DNA from: Streptomyces sp. C10-9-1
GTDB lineage: Bacteria > Actinomycetota > Actinomycetes > Streptomycetales > Streptomycetaceae
Length of the DNA: 64,000 nt
Direction of reading: 5' to 3'
Assembly: GCF_024497955.1 (NCBI RefSeq)
Contig: NZ_JANHKP010000005.1
Coordinates: forward strand, 248,001-312,000
The notes under the pieces are model-generated. The model searched no databases and was not told where the DNA came from. It saw only the letters and a program-made list of their open reading frames with translations. The position numbers and the translations under genes were made by a program. This document shows, in pieces, positions 37,175-47,878 of the stretch (position 1 is its first letter; each line of letters opens with the position of its first letter).

Positions 37175-38665
37175 TCAGGCCTCCGCCGCCCCGGTCCGCG
37201 GGCCGGGGACGCCCGGCAGCGCGGACTGGATCTCCTCCCGCAGGTCCTCGATCTTCGCGTAGCCCGCGTACTGGCCGGTGAGCCGGTACATCTCGCGCAA
37301 CCGGTCCCAGGTGCGGTGCGAGGACGTCTCCCCCATCGACACCAGTGCCAGCCGGGCGTAGCGGTCGGCCTGCTCCGGGTCGTCGGCGATGAAGCAGGCC
37401 GAGGCGAGCGAGATGTAGTCGAAGATCTTGGACCGCTGCCGACCGCCCTCCCGCAACTGCAACGCCTGCCTGGCGTGGCTCTGGGCGATGCCCGCGACCG
37501 AGGGGTCGTGCTCGGCGAGGGTCCGGTAGGCGAGGGCCTGCATGCCGTGCATGTCCGCCTCGTCGAACATCTGCATCCAGCTCGGGGGCGGCACGTCGCC
37601 CCGGTCCGAGACGAAGAGGTCCTCCGCCTCGCCCAGGGTGCGGCGCATGGCCTGGCCCTGGCCCATCGACGCCTGGGCCCACGCCTCGATGGTGTGCAGC
37701 ATGGCCTGCGTGCGGGGCAGGATCTCCTCCCCCGAACCGGACTTGGCGAGCTTCATCAGGTCCAGGGCGTCGTCGGGCCGCCCGAGGTGGACCATCTGCC
37801 GGGCGGCGCGGGAGAGCGCCTCCCCGGCCCGCGGGCGGTCCCCGCCCTCGCGGGCCGCATGGGCGGCGATCACGAAGTACTTCTGCGCCGTGGGCTCCAG
37901 GCCCACGTCGTGCGACATCCACCCGGCGAGCACGGCCAGGTTCGCCGCCACTCCCCACAGCCGGCGCTGGAGGTGGTCGGGGTGGCGGTAGGCGAGCATG
38001 CCGCCCACCTCGTTCAGCTGGCCGACCACCGCCTTGCGCTGGAGGCCGCCGCCGCGGGCGGCGTCCCAGGCGCGGAACACCTCCACGGAGCGCTCCAGCG
38101 CCTCGATCTCCTGGGAGCCGATGGGCGCGGCCTCGTAGCGGTCGTAGCCGACGGGGTCGGCCTGGTGCGGATCGGGTGCGCGGGCGGGGCCCCGGGGGGC
38201 GGGGGGGGTGGTGAGCCAGTCGTGCATGGCGCTGCTGAGTACGGAGCCCGCGGCGAGTGCCGCGCCCGCTCCCACCAGGCCGCGTCGGTTGAGCATGAGG
38301 TCCATTCCCGTGAATTCGGTGAGGACCGCCGCCGTACGGTCGGGCGCCCACGGCAGGCCGTCGGGGTTCTGCGTCCCCGGCGACTCCCGCCGTCTGCCTG
38401 CTCGCCCGCTCCGTGCGAACCCGAGGTCCTCGATGGTCACGACACGACCGAGCCGCTCGGTGAACAGGGCAGCCAGCACCTTCGGCACGGGATCACGGGG
38501 GGACTCCCCCATGTCGATCCACCGCCGCACCCGCGAGGTGTCGGTGGCCAGCTGGGGGTGGCCCATGGCCGCCGCCTGCCGGTTCACCAGTCTCGCGAGT
38601 TCGCCCTTGGACCATCCGGTCAGACCGAACAGGTCGCTCAGGCGGGTATTGGGTTCCCTGCTCAC
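37175..38665 (-). CDS. NsdA-like TPR transcriptional regulator
   Basis: A 496-aa protein. The N-terminal part (residues 5-75) has a helix-turn-helix-like stretch LFGLTGWSKGELARLVNRQA and the segment TDTSRVRRWIDMGESPRDPV, characteristic of the NsdA group of Streptomyces developmental regulators. A long TPR-like helical domain (about 170-490) follows. NsdA family proteins repress sporulation and antibiotic production in S. coelicolor; the role here is inferred. It is transcribed away from the phosphotransferase gene and towards the SpoIIE-like gene. Confidence 0.8.
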   Translation of the reverse strand: MSREPNTRLSDLFGLTGWSKGELARLVNRQAAAMGHPQLATDTSRVRRWIDMGESPRDPVPKVLAALFTERLGRVVTIEDLGFARSGRAGRRRESPGTQNPDGLPWAPDRTAAVLTEFTGMDLMLNRRGLVGAGAALAAGSVLSSAMHDWLTTPPAPRGPARAPDPHQADPVGYDRYEAAPIGSQEIEALERSVEVFRAWDAARGGGLQRKAVVGQLNEVGGMLAYRHPDHLQRRLWGVAANLAVLAGWMSHDVGLEPTAQKYFVIAAHAAREGGDRPRAGEALSRAARQMVHLGRPDDALDLMKLAKSGSGEEILPRTQAMLHTIEAWAQASMGQGQAMRRTLGEAEDLFVSDRGDVPPPSWMQMFDEADMHGMQALAYRTLAEHDPSVAGIAQSHARQALQLREGGRQRSKIFDYISLASACFIADDPEQADRYARLALVSMGETSSHRTWDRLREMYRLTGQYAGYAKIEDLREEIQSALPGVPGPRTGAAEA

Positions 38666-38728
38666 GTCAAGCCCCCAGGTTCTCGGCTGAGTTGACAGTA
38701 ACGGCCAGTCATGGGCCCCGCGACTATT

Positions 38729-38758
38729 CGCCAGGGTTCGCCAGGGTGCGCCAGATGG
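38729..38758. repeat. Three 10-bp direct repeats in the regulator promoter region
   Basis: CGCCAGGGTT, CGCCAGGGTG and CGCCAGATGG run head to tail (38729-38758), starting 64 bp upstream of the NsdA-like start. Iterated 10-bp spacing places them on one DNA face, as expected for a cooperative binding site. Confidence 0.45.
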
Positions 38759-38838
38759 TGTGCCACCCGCGACGGGGTGTCAGGTAGGAATGCGCCACCC
38801 CGCCCCGTCCGCCGGGGCACATTCCCCAGGGTGCTGCT

Positions 38839-38849
38839 TCTGGCATATG
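38839..38849 (+). promoter_or_regulatory. Shared promoter motif TCTGGCATATG (copy 2)
   Basis: Second copy of the 11-mer found at 35427-35437, located 52 bp before the phosphotransferase ATG. It could contain a -10-like CATATG or be an operator. Confidence 0.35.
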
Positions 38850-38901
38850 GGGGCGGGGCGCGCACGCTACCTGTCGGCGCACGAAGGGATCTGTATCGCC
38901 C

Positions 38902-40029
38902 ATGTACACAGCATCGTCCTCCGTGACCGCCCCGCCCCGGATCCGTCAGCGCACCGGCGCCCCGATCGGCTCCGGCCCCTTCCTCGACCGCTCCCAGGCC
39001 GGACGGCCGCGCAGGCCCGAGGCCGCTGCGGCGGGCCGGTCCGTCAGCGGGCGGCTGGACCTCTCCGGCCCGCAGGGGGCGCAGCTGCGCAAGGCCGTCG
39101 CCTCCGTCCACCGCATCTGCCCGGAGTTCCAGCCCGTGCAGGTCCTGCGCCGCAGCGGGCGCTCGGTCCTGATCGTGGGCACGACCGGGCGGACGACCGC
39201 GGTCGCCAAGTGCTTACTGGACGACTCGCCGGCCTGGGCCGAGCGGCTGAGGCACGAAATAGCGTCATACCGGGCGTTCGTGCGGCACCGGCCTCCGGTC
39301 CGGGCGCCGCGTCTGATCGCCGCGGACCCGGAGAACTGCACCCTCGTCGTGGAGCGGATGCCCGGACGCCCCGCCGCGCTGACCCGCCACCCGGTCGAGG
39401 CCCCGCCGCGCGCCGACGTGCGCGCCGCGCTGGGAGCGATCGTCCGGCTCAACTCCTGGCGGCCGCCCGCCGGGATGTTCGACGCCCCCCTCGACTACGG
39501 CTCGCGGATCACGCGGTACCACGAGCTCGGCCTGTTCACCGACCGTGACCTCGGGGACCTGCAGAAGCTCCTCCACGGCCTGGCCCAGGCCGGAGGACGC
39601 CAGGGCATGGGGCAGTTCTGCCACGGGGACGCGCTGCTCTCCAACATGCTGCTCGCCCCGACCGGGCCGGTGCTGGTGGACTGGGAGCACGCCGGCTGGT
39701 ACCTGCCCGGCTACGACCTGGCGACGCTGTGGGCGATCCTGGGCGACGCGCCCATGGCACGGCGCACGATCAGCCAGCTGGCGCACCGCCAGGGCCCGGC
39801 CGCCCGGGACGCCTTCCTGGTGAACCTGATGCTGGTGCTCACCCGGGAGATCCGGACGTACGAGACGGCGGTGCAGCGGACCATCCGCGAGGCCCCGCCG
39901 GTGACGACGGGCCGCCCGGCCACGGCCGGTCCCACCGCGGGCGAGGAGCAGCGGCTGCTGCTGCGCCGGCTGCACGACGACTGCGCCCTGGCCCGCCAGG
40001 CCGTGCGTGCGGCGGTGGGCACCCGCTGA
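38902..40029 (+). CDS. Aminoglycoside-phosphotransferase-fold kinase with a TTA codon
   Basis: A 375-aa APH/choline-kinase-family protein. The ATP lobe includes [18 protein letters not shown] and the catalytic loop is [13 protein letters not shown] with the Mg-binding segment VLVDWEHAG. It phosphorylates an unknown small molecule, not necessarily an antibiotic. Codon 105 (39214-39216) is TTA, making translation likely bldA-dependent. The first 50 residues are poorly conserved-looking. It is divergent from the NsdA-like gene, a pairing I recall from other Streptomyces genomes. Confidence 0.85.
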   Translation: MYTASSSVTAPPRIRQRTGAPIGSGPFLDRSQAGRPRRPEAAAAGRSVSGRLDLSGPQGAQLRKAVASVHRICPEFQPVQVLRRSGRSVLIVGTTGRTTAVAKCLLDDSPAWAERLRHEIASYRAFVRHRPPVRAPRLIAADPENCTLVVERMPGRPAALTRHPVEAPPRADVRAALGAIVRLNSWRPPAGMFDAPLDYGSRITRYHELGLFTDRDLGDLQKLLHGLAQAGGRQGMGQFCHGDALLSNMLLAPTGPVLVDWEHAGWYLPGYDLATLWAILGDAPMARRTISQLAHRQGPAARDAFLVNLMLVLTREIRTYETAVQRTIREAPPVTTGRPATAGPTAGEEQRLLLRRLHDDCALARQAVRAAVGTR

Positions 40030-40072
40030 CACGCCGGCGGGCGGCGCCGTGCTCCCCGTGCCGACACACCGG

Positions 40073-40095
40073 GGGCACGGCGCTTCGCCGTGCCC
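40073..40095 (+). terminator. Hairpin terminator after the phosphotransferase gene
   Basis: GGGCACGGCG (40073-40082) and CGCCGTGCCC (40086-40095) pair perfectly with a CTT loop, 43 nt after the stop. The remainder of the 40030-40365 gap holds the geosmin synthase promoter, including an AT-richer patch GTTCATATGACTATGAG near 40251-40267. Confidence 0.75.
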
Positions 40096-40266
40096 GGACG
40101 GGCCGGGCCGGGCCGTACGGCGGCGGGCCCCACGGCCCGGGGCGCCGGGTTCCGCCGCCGGTCGGGACGTTCGACACCTCCCCCCGCCGGGTGACGCGGG
40201 ACGGGCCTCCCCCACCGGGCACGGGCCCCTGCACGGCCACCCAGACCGCCGTTCATATGACTATGA

Positions 40267-42564
<2,298 letters not shown>

Positions 42565-42571
42565 CCGTGCG

Positions 42572-42623
42572 GACGGCGCCCGGGGTCCCCCGCACGGCGT
42601 GCGGGCGGCCTCGGGGCGCCGTC
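42572..42623. terminator. Nested hairpin between convergent genes
   Basis: GACGGCGCCC (42572-42581) pairs with GGGCGCCGTC (42614-42623), and an inner CCGCAC/GTGCGG stem lies inside the loop. It fills the gap between geoA (ends 42564) and the gene ending at 42638. Confidence 0.55.
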
Positions 42624-42637
42624 GCCCGGGGCGGGTC

Positions 42638-43138
42638 TCAGCCCTGCTGGAACAGCTCGGCCGGCAGCGGCTTCAGCAGCGCGTACAGGTCGTCGGTGAT
42701 CGGCCTGTCCCAGCTGGCGATGGTGACCAGCACCCCGTCGCTGCGGTCGAACTGCACGCAGGAGATGCGGCTTTCGGAGAGCTTGATCCGCCGGACGATG
42801 AGCAGGTTGTCGCCCTGCATCACGGGCGTGTCCTCGGCACCGGTCACCTGGACGGGCTCGTCGTTCTCCAGGGCGATCATCAGCTGGGCGACCTCGAAGG
42901 GGACCTCGCCCTCCCCCACCTCGCGCGCGGGCGAGCCCTCGGGAAGGTTGCCGATGATCATCGCGGGGCCACGGCCGCCGAAGAGGTCGTAGCGCAGGAA
43001 CACGCCCTGGCAGCTGCCGTCCGGGGCGGGGAGCAGACCGGCGCCCAGGTTGCCGGGCCAGTCGCCCGGGTCCATGGCCAGGACATCGAAGTCCGGGCCC
43101 GCGGGTGTGGCGGCGCTGCGGCGGCGGAGAAACGACAT
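42638..43138 (-). CDS. Conserved hypothetical protein
   Basis: A 166-aa protein, MSFLRRRSAATPAGPDFDVLA onward, containing YDLFGGRGPAMIIGNLPEGSPAREVG and a C-terminal region ESRISCVQFDRSDGVLVTIASWDRP. Soluble, mixed alpha/beta, no signal peptide. I do not recognise a domain. The ATG at 43138 is chosen; an ATG three codons upstream is possible. Convergent with geoA. Confidence 0.72.
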   Translation of the reverse strand: MSFLRRRSAATPAGPDFDVLAMDPGDWPGNLGAGLLPAPDGSCQGVFLRYDLFGGRGPAMIIGNLPEGSPAREVGEGEVPFEVAQLMIALENDEPVQVTGAEDTPVMQGDNLLIVRRIKLSESRISCVQFDRSDGVLVTIASWDRPITDDLYALLKPLPAELFQQG

Positions 43139-43373
43139 AACCGCCATGGTACGTGCACGGACCGGCCCGGCCGAGCCGGGGCGCCCCGCGCCGCGGGCTC
43201 CGTCGCCGTCGCGGGACCGGGGTCCCGCGGGCGCCGCCGGAGGGGGATGAACGCCGGCGGACCGGCGGCCGTATCCCTGGACGCATCCGTGCTGTGTACG
43301 GACAGGTGTTCCCGGACCCGCCGGCCGGGGGCGCTCCGTGCCGGGACGCCGTACCGACAGGTGAGGAACAGCC

Positions 43374-43757
43374 ATGGACGACAGCGCCATCCCCGCGTTG
43401 CAGGCACTTCCCGACGGCGAGGCCGAACTCCGCCTCACGGTCCGCTTGGGGTGGGAGGATCTGGCGGCCCTGGGACAGGAGGCCGGGCGGCTCTCCGCCC
43501 GGATGCAGCGGCCGGTGACCCTGGACGAGGCCGTGGCGCACCGGCTGCGGGGACGGGCCGCGGCCGGGCCGAAGACGGCCGGGGCCGCGGCGTCCGCCCC
43601 GGGCGTCACCGCGGAGCGCGGCCAGCAGCTGCCACAGGCGCCGTCTCCGGTGTCCTCGCTCACGGCGCGCTCGCCCGGGGAGCACGCCCGCCAGGCCATC
43701 GAGAAGATCAACGCCACGGGGACCGCGGGCCAGGACGCCCGCCCGACCTCCGCCTGA
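43374..43757 (+). CDS. Small hypothetical protein
   Basis: A 127-aa protein. The first 60 residues form a compact region (ALPDGEAELRLTVRLGWEDLAALGQEAGRLS, written in parts as in the sequence) that could be a short helical fold. The last half is Ala/Pro-rich and probably disordered. The ATG follows GTGAGGAACAGCC, a plausible ribosome site. Function unknown. A strong terminator follows. Confidence 0.65.
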   Translation: MDDSAIPALQALPDGEAELRLTVRLGWEDLAALGQEAGRLSARMQRPVTLDEAVAHRLRGRAAAGPKTAGAAASAPGVTAERGQQLPQAPSPVSSLTARSPGEHARQAIEKINATGTAGQDARPTSA

Positions 43758-43764
43758 CCGGACA

Positions 43765-43812
43765 CCGGCGGCGGGCCGGACGGCAGGGGGCGGCCGTCCG
43801 GCCCGCCGCCGG
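43765..43812. terminator. 20-bp perfect stem bidirectional terminator
   Basis: Arms 43765-43784 and 43793-43812 are perfectly complementary with an 8-nt loop, 7 nt after the stop at 43757. It also serves the convergent VOC gene ending at 43917. Confidence 0.85.
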
Positions 43813-43916
43813 ATCGCGACCGCCTCTCGGGCGGGCGCGGGCGACCCTCCGCCCTCCCCTGCCGGGTCCGCGGCCCGCGCGTCCCGACGGCGCCCGCGCA
43901 CCGCCCCCGGGGCGGC

Positions 43917-44450
43917 TCAGTCCTCGCCCAGGGCATCGAGGATCTGCTCGCCGCCGAAGATCCCCAGGCGCTCGCGGTACAGCTCCAGGGGAACCCCGTT
44001 GGGGTCGCGGAGGTACAGGCTGTCCTCCACCCCCCGGTCCGGACCCGCGTAGTCGACCCCGGCGCGGTCGAGCGCCGCGCGGGCGGCGGCGAAGTGCTGC
44101 GCGTCCACCGAGAGGGCCAGGTGCTGCACCCCTCCGATCGTCTCGTGCGCCTCGGGGTGCTCGTGGCCGGGGAAGTCGAAGAAGCCGAGCAGGTTGCCGT
44201 GCCCGAGGTCGAAGAAGAAGTGGGTGGAGCCCCGGTAGTCGCGGTTCTCCACGATCTCGACCAGCGGGAAGCCGAGGAACTCCTGGTAGAAGCGGATGGT
44301 CTCCTCCACGTCGCGGCAGATGAAGGCGGCGTGGTGGATGCCGCGCGCGGTCGTGGCCGGACGCTCGGCGGGCGCGTGGAGGTAGCGCCGCCTCAGCTCC
44401 TCGCGCCGGGCGCGGACGGCATCGAGGGCGGCTCCCTGGGGCTGCGGCAT
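43917..44450 (-). CDS. VOC family (glyoxalase/dioxygenase fold) protein
   Basis: A 177-aa metalloprotein of the vicinal-oxygen-chelate superfamily. Metal ligands are visible as the His in GIHHAAFICRD, the His in GGVQHLALSV and the Glu in GVPLELYRE, with the motif RDPNGVPLELY at the end. Members include glyoxalases, extradiol dioxygenases and resistance proteins; the reaction here is not predictable. ATG 44450 follows AAGGAG. Divergent from paaK across a palindromic operator. Confidence 0.9.
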   Translation of the reverse strand: MPQPQGAALDAVRARREELRRRYLHAPAERPATTARGIHHAAFICRDVEETIRFYQEFLGFPLVEIVENRDYRGSTHFFFDLGHGNLLGFFDFPGHEHPEAHETIGGVQHLALSVDAQHFAAARAALDRAGVDYAGPDRGVEDSLYLRDPNGVPLELYRERLGIFGGEQILDALGED

Positions 44451-44667
44451 GGCGGACTCCTTCGACGTTGCGGCGGGCGGTGCCGGTCGGCCGCCGGGCG
44501 GTCGGGAAGCCCGCGCAGCCATCTGATTGAGGCGTCAACTTTCCTGGGCATTCTTCCCCAGCGCGGAGCGCCGCGCCCGCACTTCCCCGGACGGCCGCGC
44601 GCCGCGGCCGGGGCCGGGCAGCCCCCTTGACGGACTCGCGGCCGGGCTGGGTTACTTGCCCGGGAGA

Positions 44668-44687
44668 ACGACCGAATGATCGGTCGT
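44668..44687. promoter_or_regulatory. TetR-type palindromic operator between the VOC gene and paaK
   Basis: ACGACCGA (44668-44675), ATGA, TCGGTCGT (44680-44687) is a perfect 8-4-8 palindrome of the form bound by PaaR-like TetR repressors of aromatic-acid catabolism. It lies 24 bp before the preferred paaK start. A second ATG within it (44676) would be the alternative start. No tetR gene is adjacent. Confidence 0.7.
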
Positions 44688-44711
44688 CCGTTTCGGGACG
44701 GGAGCTGGCGG

Positions 44712-46007
44712 ATGGCGGACCTGCTGGACGCGGGGGAGCGACTCGGACGCGACGAACTGGCCGCCCTCCAGCGGGAGCGGCTGCGGGCCACCCTGCGCCA
44801 CGCGTACGAGAACGTCCCCTTCTACCGGAAGTCCTTCGACGACGCGGGGGTGCGCCCCGAGGACCTCCGCGCCCTGGAGGACCTCGCGCGCTTCCCGTTC
44901 ACCACGAAGGCCGACCTCAGGGACAACTACCCGTTCGGGATGTTCGCCGTCGACCGCTCCGAGGTACGGCGGATCCACGCCTCCAGCGGGACGACGGGGC
45001 TCCCCACGGTGGTCGGCTACACCGAGCGCGACCTGGACACCTGGGCCGACGTGGTGGCCCGCGCGCTGCGCGCGGCGGGCGTCCGGCGCGGCCACACCGT
45101 CCATGTGGCCTACGGGTACGGGCTGTTCACCGGCGGGCTGGGCGCCCACTACGGCGCGGAGCGGCTCGGCTGCACGGTGGTCCCGGCCTCGGGCGGCATG
45201 ACGGCGCGCCAGGTCCGCCTGATCCTCGACTTCCGCCCCGAGGCCATCATGGTCACCCCCTCCTACATGCTGACCCTGCTGGACGAGTTCGAACGCCAGG
45301 GGGTGGACCCGCGCAGCACCTCCCTGAAGGTGGGCGTCTTCGGCGCGGAGCCCTGGACGGAGGCCATGCGGCGGGAGATCGAGGACCGCTTCGCGCTGGA
45401 CGCGGTGGACATCTACGGGCTGTCGGAGGTCATGGGCCCGGGCGTGGCGCAGGAGTGCGTCGAGACCAAGGACGGTCTGCACGTGTTCGAGGACCACTTC
45501 CTGCCCGAGATCGTGGACCCGGTCACCGGTGACGTGCTGCCCGACGGCGAGCGGGGCGAGCTGGTCTTCACCTCGCTCACCAAGGAGGCGATGCCCGTCG
45601 TGCGCTACCGCACCCGCGACCTCTCCCGCCTGCTCCCGGGCACGGCACGCACCTTCCGGCGGATGGAGAAGGTGACCGGGCGCAGCGACGACATGGTGAT
45701 CCTGCGCGGGGTGAACCTGTTCCCCACGCAGATCGAGGAGCTGGTCCTGCGCACGCCGTACGTGGCACCGCACTTCGAGCTGCGGCTCACCCGGGAGGGC
45801 CGGATGGACGCGCTGACCGTGCGGACCGAGGCGCGGGCCGGGGCCACGGCCGACCAGCGCGCGGAGGCCGGCCGCCTGCTGGCCGACGCGGTCAAGGACG
45901 GGATCGGGGTGACGGTCCGTGTGGAGGTCGCCGCCCCCCACACGCTCGAACGCTCGGCGGGCAAGATCCGGCGCGTCGTCGACCTGCGCGACGCGCCGGG
46001 GTCCTGA
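44712..46007 (+). CDS. paaK: Phenylacetate-CoA ligase
   Basis: A 431-aa adenylate-forming enzyme that activates phenylacetate (or a close aromatic acid) to its CoA thioester using ATP. Motifs: the P-loop-like IHASSGTTGLPTVVGYTERD, DIYGLSEVMGPGVAQEC, RTRDLSRLLPGT and the C-terminal KIRRVVDLRD. Length matches PaaK. The ATG at 44712 (MADLLDAG) follows GGGAG; the earlier ATG at 44676 sits inside the operator. The other paa genes are absent. Its last 64 nt are part of a 110-bp direct repeat. Confidence 0.92.
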   Translation: MADLLDAGERLGRDELAALQRERLRATLRHAYENVPFYRKSFDDAGVRPEDLRALEDLARFPFTTKADLRDNYPFGMFAVDRSEVRRIHASSGTTGLPTVVGYTERDLDTWADVVARALRAAGVRRGHTVHVAYGYGLFTGGLGAHYGAERLGCTVVPASGGMTARQVRLILDFRPEAIMVTPSYMLTLLDEFERQGVDPRSTSLKVGVFGAEPWTEAMRREIEDRFALDAVDIYGLSEVMGPGVAQECVETKDGLHVFEDHFLPEIVDPVTGDVLPDGERGELVFTSLTKEAMPVVRYRTRDLSRLLPGTARTFRRMEKVTGRSDDMVILRGVNLFPTQIEELVLRTPYVAPHFELRLTREGRMDALTVRTEARAGATADQRAEAGRLLADAVKDGIGVTVRVEVAAPHTLERSAGKIRRVVDLRDAPGS

Positions 46008-46053
46008 ACACGGGAAGGCGGCGGCCTGCCGATACTGGTGGGCGGGTGGCCGC
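45944..46053. repeat. Left copy of the 110-bp direct repeat (3' end of paaK)
   Basis: Bases 45944-46053 are identical to 49442-49551 over all 110 positions, and the match breaks at both ends. The repeat covers the last 64 nt of paaK including the TGA and 46 nt of downstream DNA. It is the attL-like edge of the island. Confidence 0.95.
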
Positions 46054-46156
46054 CCTCGATGTTGCGTAGACGGAGCTTGGGAATCGCCGTGCTTCGGCGG
46101 CCTGATACGCGTCCTGACCAGACTCAAGGGGCGCCGGAGCCGAGCCCGTGGGAGAC

Positions 46157-46285
46157 ATGATCACCCCGGATAGATTCCACGTAACTTTTAAGATGCTCAA
46201 ACGCCGGATGTTCGGCCGAGCCGGCTTCGCGCTCCTGCGGAAACGGGTTCTCCTGGCCAGCCGACCACAGCCACCCATATGGTGA
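46157..46285 (+). pseudogene. C-terminal remnant of an ISL3-like transposase
   Basis: The frame reads FKMLKRRMFGRAGFALLRK then RVLLAS, which strongly resembles the C-terminus of ISL3-family transposases (MLKRQM(Y/F)GRAGFALLR). Everything upstream of it is missing and no inverted repeats are seen. It is the first thing inside the left repeat. Confidence 0.5.
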
Positions 46286-46307
46286 CGGGGACGAGAGAAG
46301 ATGCACC

Positions 46308-46895
46308 ATGGATCCCCGCATACCCCGCCTGCGTCGCAAGCTGGCCGCGATCCCTTTCCAACCACTGCGCAGCCACTCCTTCGGAGAAGAGCAACACAAG
46401 TTCCGCCTCGGTCCGAAGCTGGCAGAAGCACGCGTCGCTGCGTTCGAGACCGAGCACGACATCGCCCTGCCCGACGCCTACCGGCAGTTCCTCACGCACA
46501 TCGGCGGCTCCGGCGCCGCGCCGTTCTATGGCCTCATGCCGCTGGAGCGGTGTTCCCTGCTGGTCATGAACCCGCGTGAGGAACCGGGGGCACCCCGCGG
46601 ATTCGACGACGCAGAACCCGGGGGACACGAACGCGACCTCTTCCTCCACGTCATCGAAATGGGCTGCACCGACGTATGCGTCATCACGGTGACCGGTCCC
46701 CTCACCGGCCGCGTCCTCATCGGCAACAGCGACGGATTCTGGGGTCCCAACGTTTCCTCCGCCACCGACTTCCTCGACTGGTACGAACGCTGGCTCAACC
46801 ACATGAGCGCCGGACGCGACAACCGGGCCCTCGAACTCACCTCACCCCAACTTCGCGCCCATCCAAACCGCCATCGCATGGCCCCGAAGATCTGA
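46308..46895 (+). CDS. SMI1/KNR4 family protein
   Basis: A 195-aa protein with the SMI1/KNR4 (SUKH) core: EARVAAFETEHDIALPDAYR then QFLTHIGGSGAAPFYGL, and the C-terminal SSATDFLDWYERWLNHM. Many SUKH proteins are immunity proteins against toxins of contact-dependent or polymorphic systems; others have housekeeping roles. No toxin gene is adjacent. The gene has lower GC and less strict codon use than the flanking chromosome, consistent with transfer. Confidence 0.85.
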   Translation: MDPRIPRLRRKLAAIPFQPLRSHSFGEEQHKFRLGPKLAEARVAAFETEHDIALPDAYRQFLTHIGGSGAAPFYGLMPLERCSLLVMNPREEPGAPRGFDDAEPGGHERDLFLHVIEMGCTDVCVITVTGPLTGRVLIGNSDGFWGPNVSSATDFLDWYERWLNHMSAGRDNRALELTSPQLRAHPNRHRMAPKI

Positions 46896-47257
46896 CTCTC
46901 CGTAACCGCTCCACGGAAAGTGAGCCAGAACCCACAATCGGGAGACCGAGGAGCGGTGGGCACTGACACGCTGCGCGCGTGTCGAAATCGTACGCACGGC
47001 CGATCTTGAGGACCGGGGATCTGGCCGAGGCACTCCAAGTGGTCCGACCGGCTGCCGGAGTTGGCCGACACCCGTAGCGTCGAGTGGACCTGGAGGCCGT
47101 TGCCCGGACACCTGCTGAGTCGGCAAGGCTGACGGCAGTCGTGCCGGAGGCTGACCGGTGAACGCGAGAGCCAGGCAGGCCAGGTTCTTCACGCGAGAGT
47201 GGAACCGCCGCTGACCACCTACCGGCATTCCCGTCCGCCTGGTGTCGACCGCTCGAC
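46896..47257. other. Gene-poor island segment
   Basis: About 360 nt in which I see no supported gene, promoter or repeat. Codon patterns are weak in all frames, so it is probably remnant sequence. Confidence 0.45.
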
Positions 47258-47542
47258 GTGGCGGAGGCGTTCCTGACTGCCGCAGGAAGCGCATCGGCCA
47301 TGGTCCGCTGGGACTTCGACGTTTGGCCGGCAGCGCCGGAAGTCAAGCTGTGCCGCGGCGGGACCAGGGGCGCGTACATCACGCTGGCGCCCCGTGCCCT
47401 TGACCTGCACCTGGATGAGCCCGCCGATGTTCACACCGTGTTCGTCCACGAAAGGCAGGCCGAAGCCGAACGTGCATCCTGGCTGGCCGCGACGCAGGCC
47501 GGTTTGCGGGTGATCGGCGAGTTGGTCGTGGCACCGCTCTGA
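47258..47542 (+). CDS. Small hypothetical protein of the island
   Basis: A 94-aa frame with moderate coding bias (MVRWDFDVWPAAPEVKLCRG and the end ATQAGLRVIGELVVAPL). The start is uncertain: GTG at 47258 or ATG at 47300. The part from 47300 has the better codon pattern. No family recognised; may be a truncated gene. Confidence 0.4.
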   Translation: MAEAFLTAAGSASAMVRWDFDVWPAAPEVKLCRGGTRGAYITLAPRALDLHLDEPADVHTVFVHERQAEAERASWLAATQAGLRVIGELVVAPL

Positions 47543-47878
47543 CGGAGTACGAGATGGCAGCCCGACCCACGGCGCCGGAGTAGCAGGCCGATTGCATGGC
47601 GAAGCAGCTGCCCGGGGAATCCGGGCTGTGGCACCCCTTTCAGGAGAGCGGCGCTGAAAGCGGAAGTAGGTCAGCACGTCTCGGCGACGTGGAGCCGGTG
47701 GAGAGCGACAGGTCGGCAGGACACGGGGAGACTGCCAGTCAGGTCTGGCAATGAGCCTCGGAGTCGGGCGCGAAGCCTGTCGGCGCGGCGCAACAGCCCG
47801 GCGCCGGCTCCGGAACCCCGGCAAACGGGGTGCCCGGGTTCCGTCCACCGCTTCCTACACTGCCACTCACCGCCCGAA
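47543..47878. other. 336-nt island stretch without a gene
   Basis: No convincing coding frame, RNA or palindrome is visible. It separates the small hypothetical gene from the convergent excalibur gene. Confidence 0.4.
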
